64,000 nucleotides of DNA, from positions 220,970 through 284,969 of the forward strand of contig CAZZIP010000003.1 of NCBI GenBank assembly GCA_964654415.1, read 5' to 3'. Source of the stretch: Methylohalobius sp964654415. Lineage in GTDB: Bacteria; Pseudomonadota; Gammaproteobacteria; Methylococcales; Methylothermaceae. Under the pieces are notes generated by a model that had not been told where the DNA came from, searched no databases, and saw only the letters and a program-made list of their open reading frames with translations. The position numbers and the translations under genes are program-made. Of this stretch, positions 19,230 through 28,431 are shown piece by piece (position 1 is the stretch's first letter; the number at the start of each line of letters is the position of its first letter).

Positions 19230-20922
19230 CCTTTTGCGCCAATTGCGCAAGCAGCCCGCCCTCAGCCACAGCCAGGCGGGCGATCTCCTGCGCCCGACTC
19301 GCTGTGGCAGCATAAGCGTAGATTCTAAGTTGAGGAGCATTGCCAGAAGGGCGCACGTGGGCAACTTCGCCGTTGGCAAAGTAACAGCGGACGCCGTCGA
19401 GAACGTTGATGCCAACCACGGGCGCAAACCCCAGGCGGGGGGAAAAGACCTCTTCTAACAGCCTCTTCCTGGCCAACCATTGTCCCGCCTGCCTGCTTGG
19501 CGCAGGCAAACAGGCAAGTTCTTTGCCGCCTGTGCCTGACAGGATTACCCCCCCGCTTCCAAAGCGCACCTCCTCGACCCCGGCGGCTTCGGGGGCAAAA
19601 TACGCCACTATCTTCTGGCTCAGTTCCTGGGGGAAGGCATCGACCAGGTCGGACCGCCCGAAAATTTGGGGAAATTCTTGTAAAAGCCCAGCCAAGCCCG
19701 TTCCGCGCCGCCTGGCAGCGGTCAACGCGCACAGGATAGGCAAAGCGGCGTCTCGGGTGGGAAGCGCCTTGAGCGGCCTGCCATTCAGCAGAACATCCGA
19801 TCCTAGCAAAAAACCGCCGTTGGCTTCCCACGCGACCACGCTTTGCTTACCTTCAGTCAACCACAGGCGCATCGCCTCGATGACATAAGGCGAACCGATT
19901 CTGGTGCGGCGCAAAGATATTCCCCGAGGCGCCAAAAAATCCTCAAGTGCAGGACTAGCGCTGATTGGGGTAGCGGCGGCGTCAGCGTCGAGGAATTCTG
20001 CCACTACGGCCCCCAGCAGATCGCCCGGGAAAACCACCAGTTTTTCCCCTTCGACGCCGATCACCAGCGGCCGGTCGCTGTCGCCGTCGGTGGTTACCAC
20101 CGCGTCTATCGGACCATCCTGCCGCTTTACCCAGTCGCCAAGCAGCTCAAGGTGGGCATCCGAGATCGCCTCGGTGTCTAGGGGAATAAACTCCCCGCAG
20201 CGCCCAACGCAAATCACATCGGCACCGGCTTCCATCAGGATCTGCGGCAATAAGTCCCTGCCCACCGCGCTGTACTCGAAAAACAACACCCGCAAACCTT
20301 TGAGAGAATCCGCCGCAAACGCTGTCCGATAGCGACTGCAATAGCTTTCCGCTAACTTTGGGTTAGCCTTCGGCAACCTAGGGCGAAACTGAGGTTTTAA
20401 GCTGCCGTCGGGAGCAAACTTCGATTCCTCAGCCGAGCGGGAATATTCCTGCGTGCGGAAAAGCTCCACCGCGGCAGTGATCCCAGCTTCGTCGCTTTTG
20501 AGCACCTCGCCGTCGCAGCGGTTGGCCTTCTGGCCGTTGCGGTCGGCGGGGATGTGGCTACCGGTCACCACGAAGCTGGCTACCCCTCGTTCCAGAGCGT
20601 AATACGTCAATGCGGGGGTAGGAAGACAGCCACCGTAATCCACCGCGTAGCCAGCATCTAAGATCGCCCGGGCGGTGGCCTCAAGCAACCGCGGCGTGGA
20701 CGGCCGAAGGTCACCAGCCAGGGGGATAGCGAGCACTTCGCTGGGTTTGGGGTCTCGAACAAGCTTGCCGATCTGCTCGAGATAAGCCAAAGTCCCACGG
20801 GTCAAACAATACACTTCCAGGTCGGTTAACTCTTCTACCCGGGCGCGCACGCCGCTGGTCCCGAACTTGAGCGGCATAGGTAAATACGTTAAAACCTCTC
20901 TCAGGCTCGGTCCTGGACTCAC
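19216..20922 (-). CDS. Phosphohexomutase (phosphoglucomutase/phosphomannomutase family)
   Basis: A 568-residue enzyme that interconverts sugar 1- and 6-phosphates in the cytoplasm. It has the N-terminal FGTSGVR motif, the phosphoserine loop TGSHIPADRNG (Ser122), the metal loop TTDGDSDRP (near residue 285) and the C-terminal phosphate-binding RPSGNAP. The GTG start at 20922 is chosen because it overlaps the tyrS stop as GTGA and has AGGAG at good spacing inside tyrS; the ATG 15 codons later has no ribosome site. Coupled translation with tyrS is expected. Whether glucose, mannose or another hexose phosphate is the main substrate is not clear. Confidence 0.9.
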   Translation of the reverse strand: MSPGPSLREVLTYLPMPLKFGTSGVRARVEELTDLEVYCLTRGTLAYLEQIGKLVRDPKPSEVLAIPLAGDLRPSTPRLLEATARAILDAGYAVDYGGCLPTPALTYYALERGVASFVVTGSHIPADRNGQKANRCDGEVLKSDEAGITAAVELFRTQEYSRSAEESKFAPDGSLKPQFRPRLPKANPKLAESYCSRYRTAFAADSLKGLRVLFFEYSAVGRDLLPQILMEAGADVICVGRCGEFIPLDTEAISDAHLELLGDWVKRQDGPIDAVVTTDGDSDRPLVIGVEGEKLVVFPGDLLGAVVAEFLDADAAATPISASPALEDFLAPRGISLRRTRIGSPYVIEAMRLWLTEGKQSVVAWEANGGFLLGSDVLLNGRPLKALPTRDAALPILCALTAARRRGTGLAGLLQEFPQIFGRSDLVDAFPQELSQKIVAYFAPEAAGVEEVRFGSGGVILSGTGGKELACLPAPSRQAGQWLARKRLLEEVFSPRLGFAPVVGINVLDGVRCYFANGEVAHVRPSGNAPQLRIYAYAATASRAQEIARLAVAEGGLLAQLAQKVSAA

Positions 20923-22133
20923 TCGTCCGCTCCTACGATTTCAACTTTAGCGATGCGGCGCTTTCCAGCCTGAAGGACATGGACTTCGCCAGCTGCGATC
21001 ACCCGACCAGGGTCAGAAACCCGCTCGCCGTCGATCCGCACCGCACCCTGCCGGATCAAACGAATCGCCTCGGAAGTACTGGCGGCTAGTCCTATCTCCT
21101 TGAGCAGGTGGGCGATTCCCAAACCCAGGCCAGCAGGTGCCTTAAGCTGGATAGTCTCAAGACCTTGCGGCACTTCCCGGCGTTTAAACCGCGCCTCGAA
21201 GCTTTCCAGGGCTTGGTGGGCCGCGGCCTGGCCGTGGAATCTGCCGACAATCTCCAAGGCCAGCTCGACTTTGGCGTCACGCGGGTTTTTGCCTTCGGCG
21301 CAGGCGCGTTTTAGGCTGGCTATCTCCGCCGCCGGACGCAGGCTCAACAGATCGAAATAACGCCACATCAGTTCGTCGGAAATAGACATCAGTTTGCCGA
21401 ACATCTCCTCCGGCGGCTCGCTGATACCGATGTAGTTGCCCAAGGACTTGGACATCTTCTGCGCCCCGTCCAGCCCTTCCAGGATCGGCAGCGTGATCAC
21501 TACCTGCGGTTTTTGGCCGTAAGTCTCCTGTAGATGGCGACCGACCAGAAGGTTGAACTTCTGGTCGGTTCCGCCCAGCTCCACGTCGGCTTTGATGGCA
21601 ACTGAGTCGTATCCTTGGAGCAAGGGATACAAAAACTCGTGGATGGCAATCGACTGGCCGCTTTTGTAGCGCTTGCTGAAGTCGTCGCGCTCTAGCATTC
21701 TGGCCACGGTATATTTACCGGCAAGCTGGATCAGGTCGGCGGCTGAAAGCTCTCCCAGCCAACTGGAGTTGAACATCACTAAGGTGCGCTCAGGGTTTAA
21801 AATCTTATAAATTTGCTCTTCATAGGTGCGCGCGTTTTCGATCACCTGGTCGCGGCTTAGGGGCGGGCGCGTTTGGCTCTTGCCAGTGGGATCACCGATC
21901 ATGGCGGTGAAATCGCCGATCAAGAAAATCGCCTCATGGCCCAGGTCCTGAAACTGCTTGAGCTTGTTGAGCAGGACCGTATGCCCCAGGTGCAAGTCTG
22001 GGGCGGTTGGGTCAAAACCGGCTTTGATCCTAAGCGGGCGACGTTCCTTAAGCCGCGCCAAAAGCTCGGCTTCCAGCAGGATTTCCTCGGTGCCGCGTTT
22101 TAGCTCGGCCAGGAGCGCTTCTAGTTCGTGCAT
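20919..22133 (-). CDS. tyrS: Tyrosyl-tRNA synthetase
   Basis: A 404-residue class I aminoacyl-tRNA synthetase charging tRNA-Tyr. The HIGH-type motif is HLGHTVLL in the FDPTAPDLHLGH segment, KMSKS is exact (KMSKSLGNYIG), and a C-terminal S4 RNA-binding domain runs to the end (AIRLIRQGAVRIDGE). The architecture with a slightly shorter catalytic domain fits the TyrZ-like branch. It is the first gene of a pair with the phosphohexomutase and is divergent from anmK across 90 bases. Confidence 0.97.
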   Translation of the reverse strand: MHELEALLAELKRGTEEILLEAELLARLKERRPLRIKAGFDPTAPDLHLGHTVLLNKLKQFQDLGHEAIFLIGDFTAMIGDPTGKSQTRPPLSRDQVIENARTYEEQIYKILNPERTLVMFNSSWLGELSAADLIQLAGKYTVARMLERDDFSKRYKSGQSIAIHEFLYPLLQGYDSVAIKADVELGGTDQKFNLLVGRHLQETYGQKPQVVITLPILEGLDGAQKMSKSLGNYIGISEPPEEMFGKLMSISDELMWRYFDLLSLRPAAEIASLKRACAEGKNPRDAKVELALEIVGRFHGQAAAHQALESFEARFKRREVPQGLETIQLKAPAGLGLGIAHLLKEIGLAASTSEAIRLIRQGAVRIDGERVSDPGRVIAAGEVHVLQAGKRRIAKVEIVGADE

Positions 22134-22223
22134 GACGGCTCTCTTACAAATCTATCTGGATAAGGTTATACGCCTTCCGTTAAACTTGATAAATTCTAGC
22201 TCGTTATTTTTGCGACTTCATCC

Positions 22224-23327
22224 ATGGGTGAGTACTTCATCGGTCTGATGGCCGGTACCAGTCTGGACGGGGTCGATGCGGTGCTTGCGGAAATCTCCGC
22301 TCAAGATTTTTCCCTGCGCGCCCATCTTTATACTCCGTTTGCCGACGAACTTCATCAGAAGCTGCGTCAGCACTGCTTCGCCGCACAGGTTCCCTTAACG
22401 GTGCTCGGCCAATTGGACGCCGAACTGGGCGAGCTGTTTGGGCGCTGCGCCCTGGCTTTGCTCGATAAAGCCGGAGTCTCCCCCCAGCAGGTGCGCGCCA
22501 TCGGCAGCCACGGCCAAACCTTCCACCACAACCCCCAAGCGCTTTACCCTTATACCCTGCAGATCGGCGATCCCAACCGCATCGCCGAAATCACCGGCAT
22601 CACGGTCGTGGCCGATTTTCGCCGTCGCGATCTCGCTGCAGGCGGCCAAGGCGCTCCCTTGGTACCTGGCTTTCACCGCGCGGTGTTCTATTCTCCTAAG
22701 GAAAACCGCGCCGTATTAAACCTCGGCGGGATTGCCAATCTTACCCTGCTGCCTAAAGACCCGACGCATCCCGTCATCGGTTTCGACGTAGGTCCCGGCA
22801 ACACCTTGCTCGACTATTGGATCGCCCATCACCTTGGCCAACCCTGGGACAGCGAGGGACAATGGGCTCGGCAAGGCCAGGTTGTGCCGAAACTGCTCAA
22901 AGCGTTGCTTACCGACCCGTACTTCAGCCGGCCTGCCCCCAAAAGCACCGGTCCTGAGTACTTTTCCTCGGCTTGGTTAGAGACACGCCTTAACGCCTTT
23001 GCTGAGATCAAACCTCAAGACGTCCAAGCGACCCTCGCCCATCTGACTGCAGCCAGCGTGGCTTTAGGCCTCAAAAACACCAAACCCAATCGGCTGCTGG
23101 TATGCGGCGGAGGCGCGCACAACCTCCATCTTTTGGAACTCTTGGAAGATTATTGCGGCTGCCCGGTGGAGACCACCGCCGCCTATGGAATTGGCCCCGA
23201 CTGGGTAGAAGCGGCCGCGTTCGCCTGGCTGGCTTGGCGGACATTAGCAGGAGTTCCAGGCAACCTGCCCGCCGTCACCGGCGCCCGCCGCGAGGTGGTC
23301 CTGGGCGGAATCTATCCGGCCTGCTAG
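22224..23327 (+). CDS. anmK: Anhydro-N-acetylmuramic acid kinase
   Basis: A 367-residue cytoplasmic kinase of cell-wall recycling that converts anhydro-MurNAc from turned-over peptidoglycan to MurNAc 6-phosphate. The start YFIGLMAGTSLDGVDAV, GSHGQTFHH, the nucleotide-binding LNLGGIANLT and FDVGPGNTLLDYW, and the C-terminal VCGGGAHN are all typical of the AnmK sugar-kinase fold. Length matches the family. Its stop overlaps the erpA stop on the opposite strand. The tyrS/anmK divergent arrangement with erpA behind is also seen in other gammaproteobacteria. Confidence 0.96.
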   Translation: MGEYFIGLMAGTSLDGVDAVLAEISAQDFSLRAHLYTPFADELHQKLRQHCFAAQVPLTVLGQLDAELGELFGRCALALLDKAGVSPQQVRAIGSHGQTFHHNPQALYPYTLQIGDPNRIAEITGITVVADFRRRDLAAGGQGAPLVPGFHRAVFYSPKENRAVLNLGGIANLTLLPKDPTHPVIGFDVGPGNTLLDYWIAHHLGQPWDSEGQWARQGQVVPKLLKALLTDPYFSRPAPKSTGPEYFSSAWLETRLNAFAEIKPQDVQATLAHLTAASVALGLKNTKPNRLLVCGGGAHNLHLLELLEDYCGCPVETTAAYGIGPDWVEAAAFAWLAWRTLAGVPGNLPAVTGARREVVLGGIYPAC

Positions 23328-23665
23328 ACCGAAAACGACGAGCCGCAGCCGCAGGTGGTCTGGGCGTTGGGGTTGCGGATCACGAAGCGGGCGCCGGAAA
23401 TATCCTCCTTATAGTCGATCTCGGCCCCTCTCAGATATTGGAGGCTCATCGAGTCCACCAACACCGTCACGCCGTTCTTTTCGATCACCGTGTCGTCCTC
23501 GGCAGCCTGATCGTCGAAGGTAAAACCGTATTGAAACCCGCTGCATCCGCCGCCGGTGATATACACCCTGAGTTTGAGCTCCGGGTTGTTTTCTTCCGCT
23601 AACAGCTCCGCCACCTTGATGGCAGCGCTTTCGGTAAAGACGATGGGAGTTTCTACCGCTGACAT
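23324..23665 (-). CDS. erpA: Iron-sulfur cluster insertion protein ErpA
   Basis: A 113-residue A-type carrier that hands iron-sulfur clusters to apo-enzymes. The three cluster cysteines are Cys41 (GGGCSGF), Cys105 and Cys107 (TTCGCGSSFSV). The ATG at 23665 gives the E. coli-like length of 114 and a start MSAVETPIVFTESAA; an in-frame ATG nine codons upstream is less likely. The many Fe-S enzymes of this window (formate dehydrogenase, GlcF) would be natural clients, as inference. Confidence 0.96.
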   Translation of the reverse strand: MSAVETPIVFTESAAIKVAELLAEENNPELKLRVYITGGGCSGFQYGFTFDDQAAEDDTVIEKNGVTVLVDSMSLQYLRGAEIDYKEDISGARFVIRNPNAQTTCGCGSSFSV

Positions 23666-23741
23666 GGCATCCCTTGTTAAAGCCTTTGACAAGCATTATC
23701 CCTTTATCCGACTGTTCAGGTCAAGAATAGTGCCCTTTATC

Positions 23742-24455
23742 TCAAGGTAGCCGGATGCCTGCCTCTGCCAATACTTTCTCTAGCGCTTGCGCCCAGCCTC
23801 GGTTGGCAGCTGGATTTAGGGGGCTAGGATGGGGAATGGTGCCGGAAACGATGTCCATACCGGAAAGCGCCGCCGCTACCCGGCGCGCGGCAAATCCCCC
23901 TACGCCAAAAACGTATCTGGGATTTAAGCATTCTACGGCCCGTCTGAGCGCAGCGTCGCAGGCACTCAGCAATGGACGTCTGTCGCCAGCGGGTAGGCGA
24001 TCCGGGGTCAAGTTGTCTCCAGCCTCGGTAAAAAACGCCAGCGGGCAATAATTGAGCACAAAAAAGCGCGCGAAGAAGCGCTGTGGCGTACCGTAAGTCT
24101 GCTTAGCCCAGCCCCACAGCCGCATGCCGCTCACTTCGCGGCGCCGGCAAGCAAATCCCAAAACCGGACGAGAAGGATGTTCCCTAGCGGGTCGTCCCAC
24201 CTGAGCCAAAATGCCAAGCCAGTCGCGCACCATCACGACATCCCCGAACGGCACTCCGGTCTGGACCATGCCCCATGGGCCGGGATTTATCCCAACCAGC
24301 AAGATTTCTTTGGGCGCCTGGCCATAGCGTTCCAGATACGTGCGATGAGGTTGCCATGCGTATTCTAAAGGATTGTAGACAAAGGCCGCCGGCGGCCCGA
24401 AGCTCAGCCTACCTACCGCTGACGCAAGTTCACTGGCAATGGCGATTAAATCCAT
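23742..24455 (-). CDS. SMUG-family uracil-DNA glycosylase
   Basis: A 237-residue protein with the SMUG1-type active site GINPGPWGMVQTGVPFGD (Asn57 in the water-activating loop) and the DNA-intercalating loop HPSPLNPAANRGW near the C-terminus. These two motifs match SMUG enzymes, which remove uracil and oxidised pyrimidines from DNA, rather than Ung. Such genes are sporadic in bacteria. It is a single gene between erpA and the polynucleotide kinase. About 180 bases between its start and 24637 hold no gene that I can see. Confidence 0.88.
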   Translation of the reverse strand: MDLIAIASELASAVGRLSFGPPAAFVYNPLEYAWQPHRTYLERYGQAPKEILLVGINPGPWGMVQTGVPFGDVVMVRDWLGILAQVGRPAREHPSRPVLGFACRRREVSGMRLWGWAKQTYGTPQRFFARFFVLNYCPLAFFTEAGDNLTPDRLPAGDRRPLLSACDAALRRAVECLNPRYVFGVGGFAARRVAAALSGMDIVSGTIPHPSPLNPAANRGWAQALEKVLAEAGIRLP

Positions 24456-24636
24456 GGATCGATTTTATCAAGCAAGGATCAGCGCTACTAGGGCTGGCCT
24501 TTCAGAGGAAGGTCCCTCACATACGTTCGAGACGAGCTTTAAACCCGCCTCTATCCTCAGCCAAGGAAGCGCAAGTGGCTCGCCTTCGTCTTTAGGCGAT
24601 GGTATTTTCATAGACCAATAAGGCAGTTAGTACGCT

Positions 24637-25497
24637 ATGGAACAACGCATTGACATCCCTGGAGACTGGCGACGGGCTGCCAGTTTGATCTTAGAACGGG
24701 GTTTGGACAAGATTTTAGTCCTAGGCGCTTCCGACCGGGGAAAAAGCACTTTCTGTAGCTACTTGGCCTGGCATCTGTTGCAAGCGGGGCGGCAGCCGGC
24801 GCTCCTCGACGCCGATGTGGGCCAGAAGGATCTCGGTCCTCCGGCTACTATTACTTTGGGATACCCGCGCTTGAATCAGGCGCTGCAAGATCTGAGACCG
24901 GCCGCCTTGTATTTCGTAGGGGCGGTGTCACCGGTGGCCCACCTATTGCCCATGGTCGTTGGTACCCGCCAACTTTTGGATCAGGCAAACGCCCCCGCGG
25001 TTATCATCAATACCAGCGGCCTAGTGACAGGCGTCGGAAAAGTGCTGAAAACTTACAAGATTGATAGCCTTCGGCCCGATGTGATCGTTGCTCTGGAGCA
25101 AAACCGGGAATTGAACCCTATCCTGGCGGCCCATCGTCATTTTTTTATCCTGCGTTTGCGACCTTCTCGCTACGCCTGCGTCAAATCGTTGTCTTTGCGC
25201 TCTGAACGCAGACAAGCCGCCTTCGGCAACTACTTTCGGACTGCATCGGAAAAAGCGTTTCATCTCGACGACTTAGTCGTGCAACGCCTTCCCGTCCACC
25301 TTAGAACTAATCTTGCCGCCCATCTGACCGCAAACCGCCTGTGCGGGCTGGCCGATGCGAGGCAGCGTTTATTGGGGCTGGGGTTGATTCGTCGATTTGA
25401 TTCCACTCAGCGGCAGATTCGGATATTCACCCCGGTCAATTCCGGGGAGGTCAAAGTCATTCAACTGGGTGACCTATGGCTGGATTTAGCAAGCTGA
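24637..25497 (+). CDS. Clp1/Grc3-type polynucleotide 5'-hydroxyl kinase
   Basis: A 286-residue P-loop protein. GASDRGKST (30-38) is the Walker A motif; the clasp-like LLDADVGQKDLGPPATITLG (57-76) is the hallmark of the Clp1/NOL9/Grc3 kinase family, which phosphorylates 5'-OH ends of RNA or DNA in eukaryotes and archaea. INTSGLVTG gives the further family motif TSG. A shorter C-terminal domain follows that ends in VIQLGDLWLDL. The gene stands alone ahead of the feo operon. In bacteria its role is not established; RNA repair or DNA end-healing are possible. Confidence 0.8.
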   Translation: MEQRIDIPGDWRRAASLILERGLDKILVLGASDRGKSTFCSYLAWHLLQAGRQPALLDADVGQKDLGPPATITLGYPRLNQALQDLRPAALYFVGAVSPVAHLLPMVVGTRQLLDQANAPAVIINTSGLVTGVGKVLKTYKIDSLRPDVIVALEQNRELNPILAAHRHFFILRLRPSRYACVKSLSLRSERRQAAFGNYFRTASEKAFHLDDLVVQRLPVHLRTNLAAHLTANRLCGLADARQRLLGLGLIRRFDSTQRQIRIFTPVNSGEVKVIQLGDLWLDLAS

Positions 25498-25542
25498 AAT
25501 GGACGTCCATAGTAGCTTATAGACAAGCACTGTTTAAAAAAA

Positions 25543-25561
25543 TATAATCATTCTCATTAAT
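25543..25561. promoter_or_regulatory. Fur box upstream of feoA
   Basis: Read on the minus strand, the 19 bases ATTAATGAGAATGATTATA match the Fur consensus GATAATGATAATCATTATC at 14 of 19 positions. The box lies 15 bases before the feoA ATG, so iron-loaded Fur would block transcription of feoABC. Confidence 0.8.
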
Positions 25562-25576
25562 ATTTTGTGATTTGCC

Positions 25577-25813
25577 ATGGCTTGTTCAGCTCAGCCTCTA
25601 AGCGTTGCCCTTCCTGGCCAACGCGTTCGCATCGCAAACATAGTGGAAAAACCGCTTAGGCTGCGATTATTGAGCTTGGGATTGGCGCCCGGCACCACCC
25701 TGACGATACTCAGAAACGGAGCCTCGGCCGTGGTAGTGGGCAAGAACGACGACCGCTTAGCCATCGGCCGGTCTCTGGCAGAACGCATCCTGGTCCAGTC
25801 TGAAATCCCATGA
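25577..25813 (+). CDS. feoA: Ferrous iron transport protein FeoA
   Basis: A 78-residue SH3-like protein: LPGQRVRIANI followed by RLLSLGLAPGTTLTILRNG and a closing GRSLAERILV. FeoA is a small cytoplasmic partner needed for FeoB activity. It overlaps feoB by ATGA and sits behind a Fur box. Confidence 0.95.
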   Translation: MACSAQPLSVALPGQRVRIANIVEKPLRLRLLSLGLAPGTTLTILRNGASAVVVGKNDDRLAIGRSLAERILVQSEIP

Positions 25814-28158
25814 ACAGCCACACCGTCGCCCTGATCGGCAATCCCAACTCCGGCAAAAGTTCCTTGTTCAACGCCTTAACCGGCGCCCGCCAACGCACTG
25901 GCAACTGGCCTGGCGTAACCGTAGAACGCAAGGAAGGGTGGTTCCGCCACGGCGACGATAAATTCGTGCTAGTCGATCTGCCCGGCATCTATTCTTTAGA
26001 CTCCGAGGAAACTTCCGCCGACGAACGCATTGCCCGGGAGTTCATCCTTTCTGGGGAGGCCGAGGCAATCGTCAACATCGTCGATGCGACTCATCTGGAA
26101 CGGGCGCTCTATCTGAGCTTACAACTCATCGAAACCGAAACTCCCGTGTGTCTGGCCCTCAACATGATGGATCTGGCCAGGCGTCAGGGTCTGACTCTGG
26201 ACTTTCAGGCGCTGAGCGAAGCGCTAGGGGTTCCGGTGGTGCCCATGGTGGCGCATCGGGGCGAAGGGGTAGAGACCCTCAAAGCGGCTTTGGCCGCCCA
26301 GACCTACCGCCCTTTCCGTGCCGGGCAGGTAACTTATCCACCCCTCCTGGAACAAACCATCTCCGATCTTTCCCCGGCGCTCGCTGAGGCGGTCCCCGAT
26401 TTGCCACCGCACTGGCTTGCCCTGCACCTTCTCTGCGGTCATCCGGCTCCCCATCCTCTCCCTTTGGAACTTGTGACACAAATCGACCGCCTGCGCGAAA
26501 CCCTCTCCCTGTCCCTAGGGGAAGACTTGGACCTGGTAATCGCTGACTGCCGTTACCGCCATGCCCACACCATCGCCCGCAAAGTCATCGGACGGCAGCC
26601 AGAAAACCGCTCCTTTCCTTCCGACCGCATCGACGCCATCGTTCTGAACCGTTGGCTAGGGGTTCCGATATTCTTGCTGGCGATGTATCTGATGTTTACC
26701 TTCACCATCAACCTGGGTGGCGCTTTCGTCGACTTCTTCGACCTGGCTGCCCAGGCCATCCTGGTAGACGGTTTCAGAGCGCTGTTGAGTAGCTTAGGCA
26801 CTCCCGAATGGCTACAGGTATTTCTAGCCAACGGGGTGGGTGGGGGACTGCAAGTGGTCGCGACCTTCATCCCGATCATCGGCTTCCTCTATCTGTTTTT
26901 GAGTTTCTTGGAAGACTCGGGCTACATGGCGCGGGCGGCACTGGTCATGGACCGGCTGATGCAGCGCCTAGGGCTGCCTGGCAAAGCATTTATCCCGCTG
27001 ATCGTGGGCTTTGGCTGTAACGTACCGGCGATCATGGCCGCCCGGACCTTGGAACGCGAACGTGAGCGCATTCTCACCGTGATGATGGCGCCGTTCATGT
27101 CCTGCGGTGCGCGGTTGGCGGTCTATGCGCTGTTCGCTGCGGCTTTCTTCCCCCAAAACGGTCAAAACGTGGTGTTTGTCCTCTATTTGGTCGGAATTTC
27201 AGCCGCGATGTTGACTGCCTTTGTTCTCAAAACTACCTTGCTTTCGGGAGAGCCGCAATCTTTGCTGCTGGAGCTTCCTGCTTATCAATGGCCGAACTGG
27301 CGTAATCTGCTCCTGAATACCTGGATGCGCCTTCGTGGTTTCGTCACCGACGCCGGCAAATACATCGTGGTGATGGTCATGGTGGTCAACGTCCTGAACG
27401 CCTGGAGCACCGACGGACGGTTTGGACCCAAGGTGGCACCGGAATCCTCTATGCTCTCCGCGGTCGCCAAGGCCATCACCCCGGCGTTTGCCCCCTTGGG
27501 CGTCCGCGAGGACAACTGGCCTGCCGTCGTCGGTATCTTGAGCGGCGTGCTAGCCAAAGAAGTGGTGGTTGGAACTTTGGACGCCCTGTATTCACGCCTG
27601 GACCAAACAGTCGCGGCAACCGAAGACCCTGCTTTTGATCTCTTCGCTGCCCTCTCCGAAGCGGCTGCCACAGTGCCAAAAAACTTGAGCGAAGCCTTGA
27701 ACACCCTCACTGATCCACTCGGCTTCCGGGTACTGGAAACCGCCGCCGATCCCAATCAGGCGGCTGCGGAATTAGAAACCCATGCCGCCACCTTTGGTGC
27801 CATGGCCAGGCGCTTTGCCAGCCAAACTGGGGCCTTTGCCTATCTGCTGTTCGTCCTGCTTTACTCCCCTTGCGTCGCCGCCACTGCTACCATCCGCCGT
27901 GAGACCGGCTGGCGCTGGATGGTGTTTGCCGTCATCTGGACGACCGGTTTGGCCTATGCCGCTGCCACCGGGTTTTACCAAGCCGCCACCTTTGCCCAAC
28001 ACCCGCAGCAAGCCCCAATTTACCTCGCCGCGATCGCAGCGGCATTCTTGCTCGCTTACGCCGGGCTCAAGCTGTGGGGCCGTGCGTTGGCACAGGCCGA
28101 GGGTACGTCTGGCTCTGGAGCCGGTCCGGGTCTGTTCCACCGAAGCTGCTGCAAATGA
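25810..28158 (+). CDS. feoB: Ferrous iron transporter FeoB
   Basis: A 782-residue inner-membrane Fe2+ importer. The N-terminal G domain shows G1 GNPNSGKS (10-17), G3 DLPG and G4 LNMMDLA; then a helical domain and a membrane part with two gate-type repeats (GFGCNVPAIMAARTLE and the later YSPCVAATATIRRE). The C-terminus ends in a cysteine pair (SCCK). Start and stop overlap feoA and feoC by four bases each. Confidence 0.97.
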   Translation: MNSHTVALIGNPNSGKSSLFNALTGARQRTGNWPGVTVERKEGWFRHGDDKFVLVDLPGIYSLDSEETSADERIAREFILSGEAEAIVNIVDATHLERALYLSLQLIETETPVCLALNMMDLARRQGLTLDFQALSEALGVPVVPMVAHRGEGVETLKAALAAQTYRPFRAGQVTYPPLLEQTISDLSPALAEAVPDLPPHWLALHLLCGHPAPHPLPLELVTQIDRLRETLSLSLGEDLDLVIADCRYRHAHTIARKVIGRQPENRSFPSDRIDAIVLNRWLGVPIFLLAMYLMFTFTINLGGAFVDFFDLAAQAILVDGFRALLSSLGTPEWLQVFLANGVGGGLQVVATFIPIIGFLYLFLSFLEDSGYMARAALVMDRLMQRLGLPGKAFIPLIVGFGCNVPAIMAARTLERERERILTVMMAPFMSCGARLAVYALFAAAFFPQNGQNVVFVLYLVGISAAMLTAFVLKTTLLSGEPQSLLLELPAYQWPNWRNLLLNTWMRLRGFVTDAGKYIVVMVMVVNVLNAWSTDGRFGPKVAPESSMLSAVAKAITPAFAPLGVREDNWPAVVGILSGVLAKEVVVGTLDALYSRLDQTVAATEDPAFDLFAALSEAAATVPKNLSEALNTLTDPLGFRVLETAADPNQAAAELETHAATFGAMARRFASQTGAFAYLLFVLLYSPCVAATATIRRETGWRWMVFAVIWTTGLAYAAATGFYQAATFAQHPQQAPIYLAAIAAAFLLAYAGLKLWGRALAQAEGTSGSGAGPGLFHRSCCK

Positions 28159-28379
28159 TCCTGGAGCTTCGCGACCTGCTTCGCCATAGCGGCCAACTTC
28201 CGCTCAAGGAGCTGGTCGCCAAGCTCGATCTCCCCCCCGAGCTTGTCCGCGCCATGCTCGATCGCCTAATCCAAAAAGGCCAAGTCGAACGCTTACCCCT
28301 CGGCACCTTGTGCGGCGGGGGCTGTAGGAACTGCCAGCCGGAGACAGTGGAAATCTACCGCTGGGTCGACCATACTTGA
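28155..28379 (+). CDS. feoC: FeoC-like winged-helix protein with three-cysteine motif
   Basis: A 74-residue protein: a winged-helix part (ELRDLLRHSGQLPLKELVAK, then LVRAMLDRLIQKGQVERL) and a wing loop LCGGGCRNC with Cys53, Cys57 and Cys60. FeoC proteins bind a cluster or iron at such cysteines and control FeoB stability or activity. The ATG overlaps the feoB stop as ATGA. Confidence 0.9.
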   Translation: MILELRDLLRHSGQLPLKELVAKLDLPPELVRAMLDRLIQKGQVERLPLGTLCGGGCRNCQPETVEIYRWVDHT

Positions 28380-28431
28380 ACTATTTTCACCCTCCTGTCT
28401 GACTTTTACCCGCGTACCGCGGAAGGTACCC

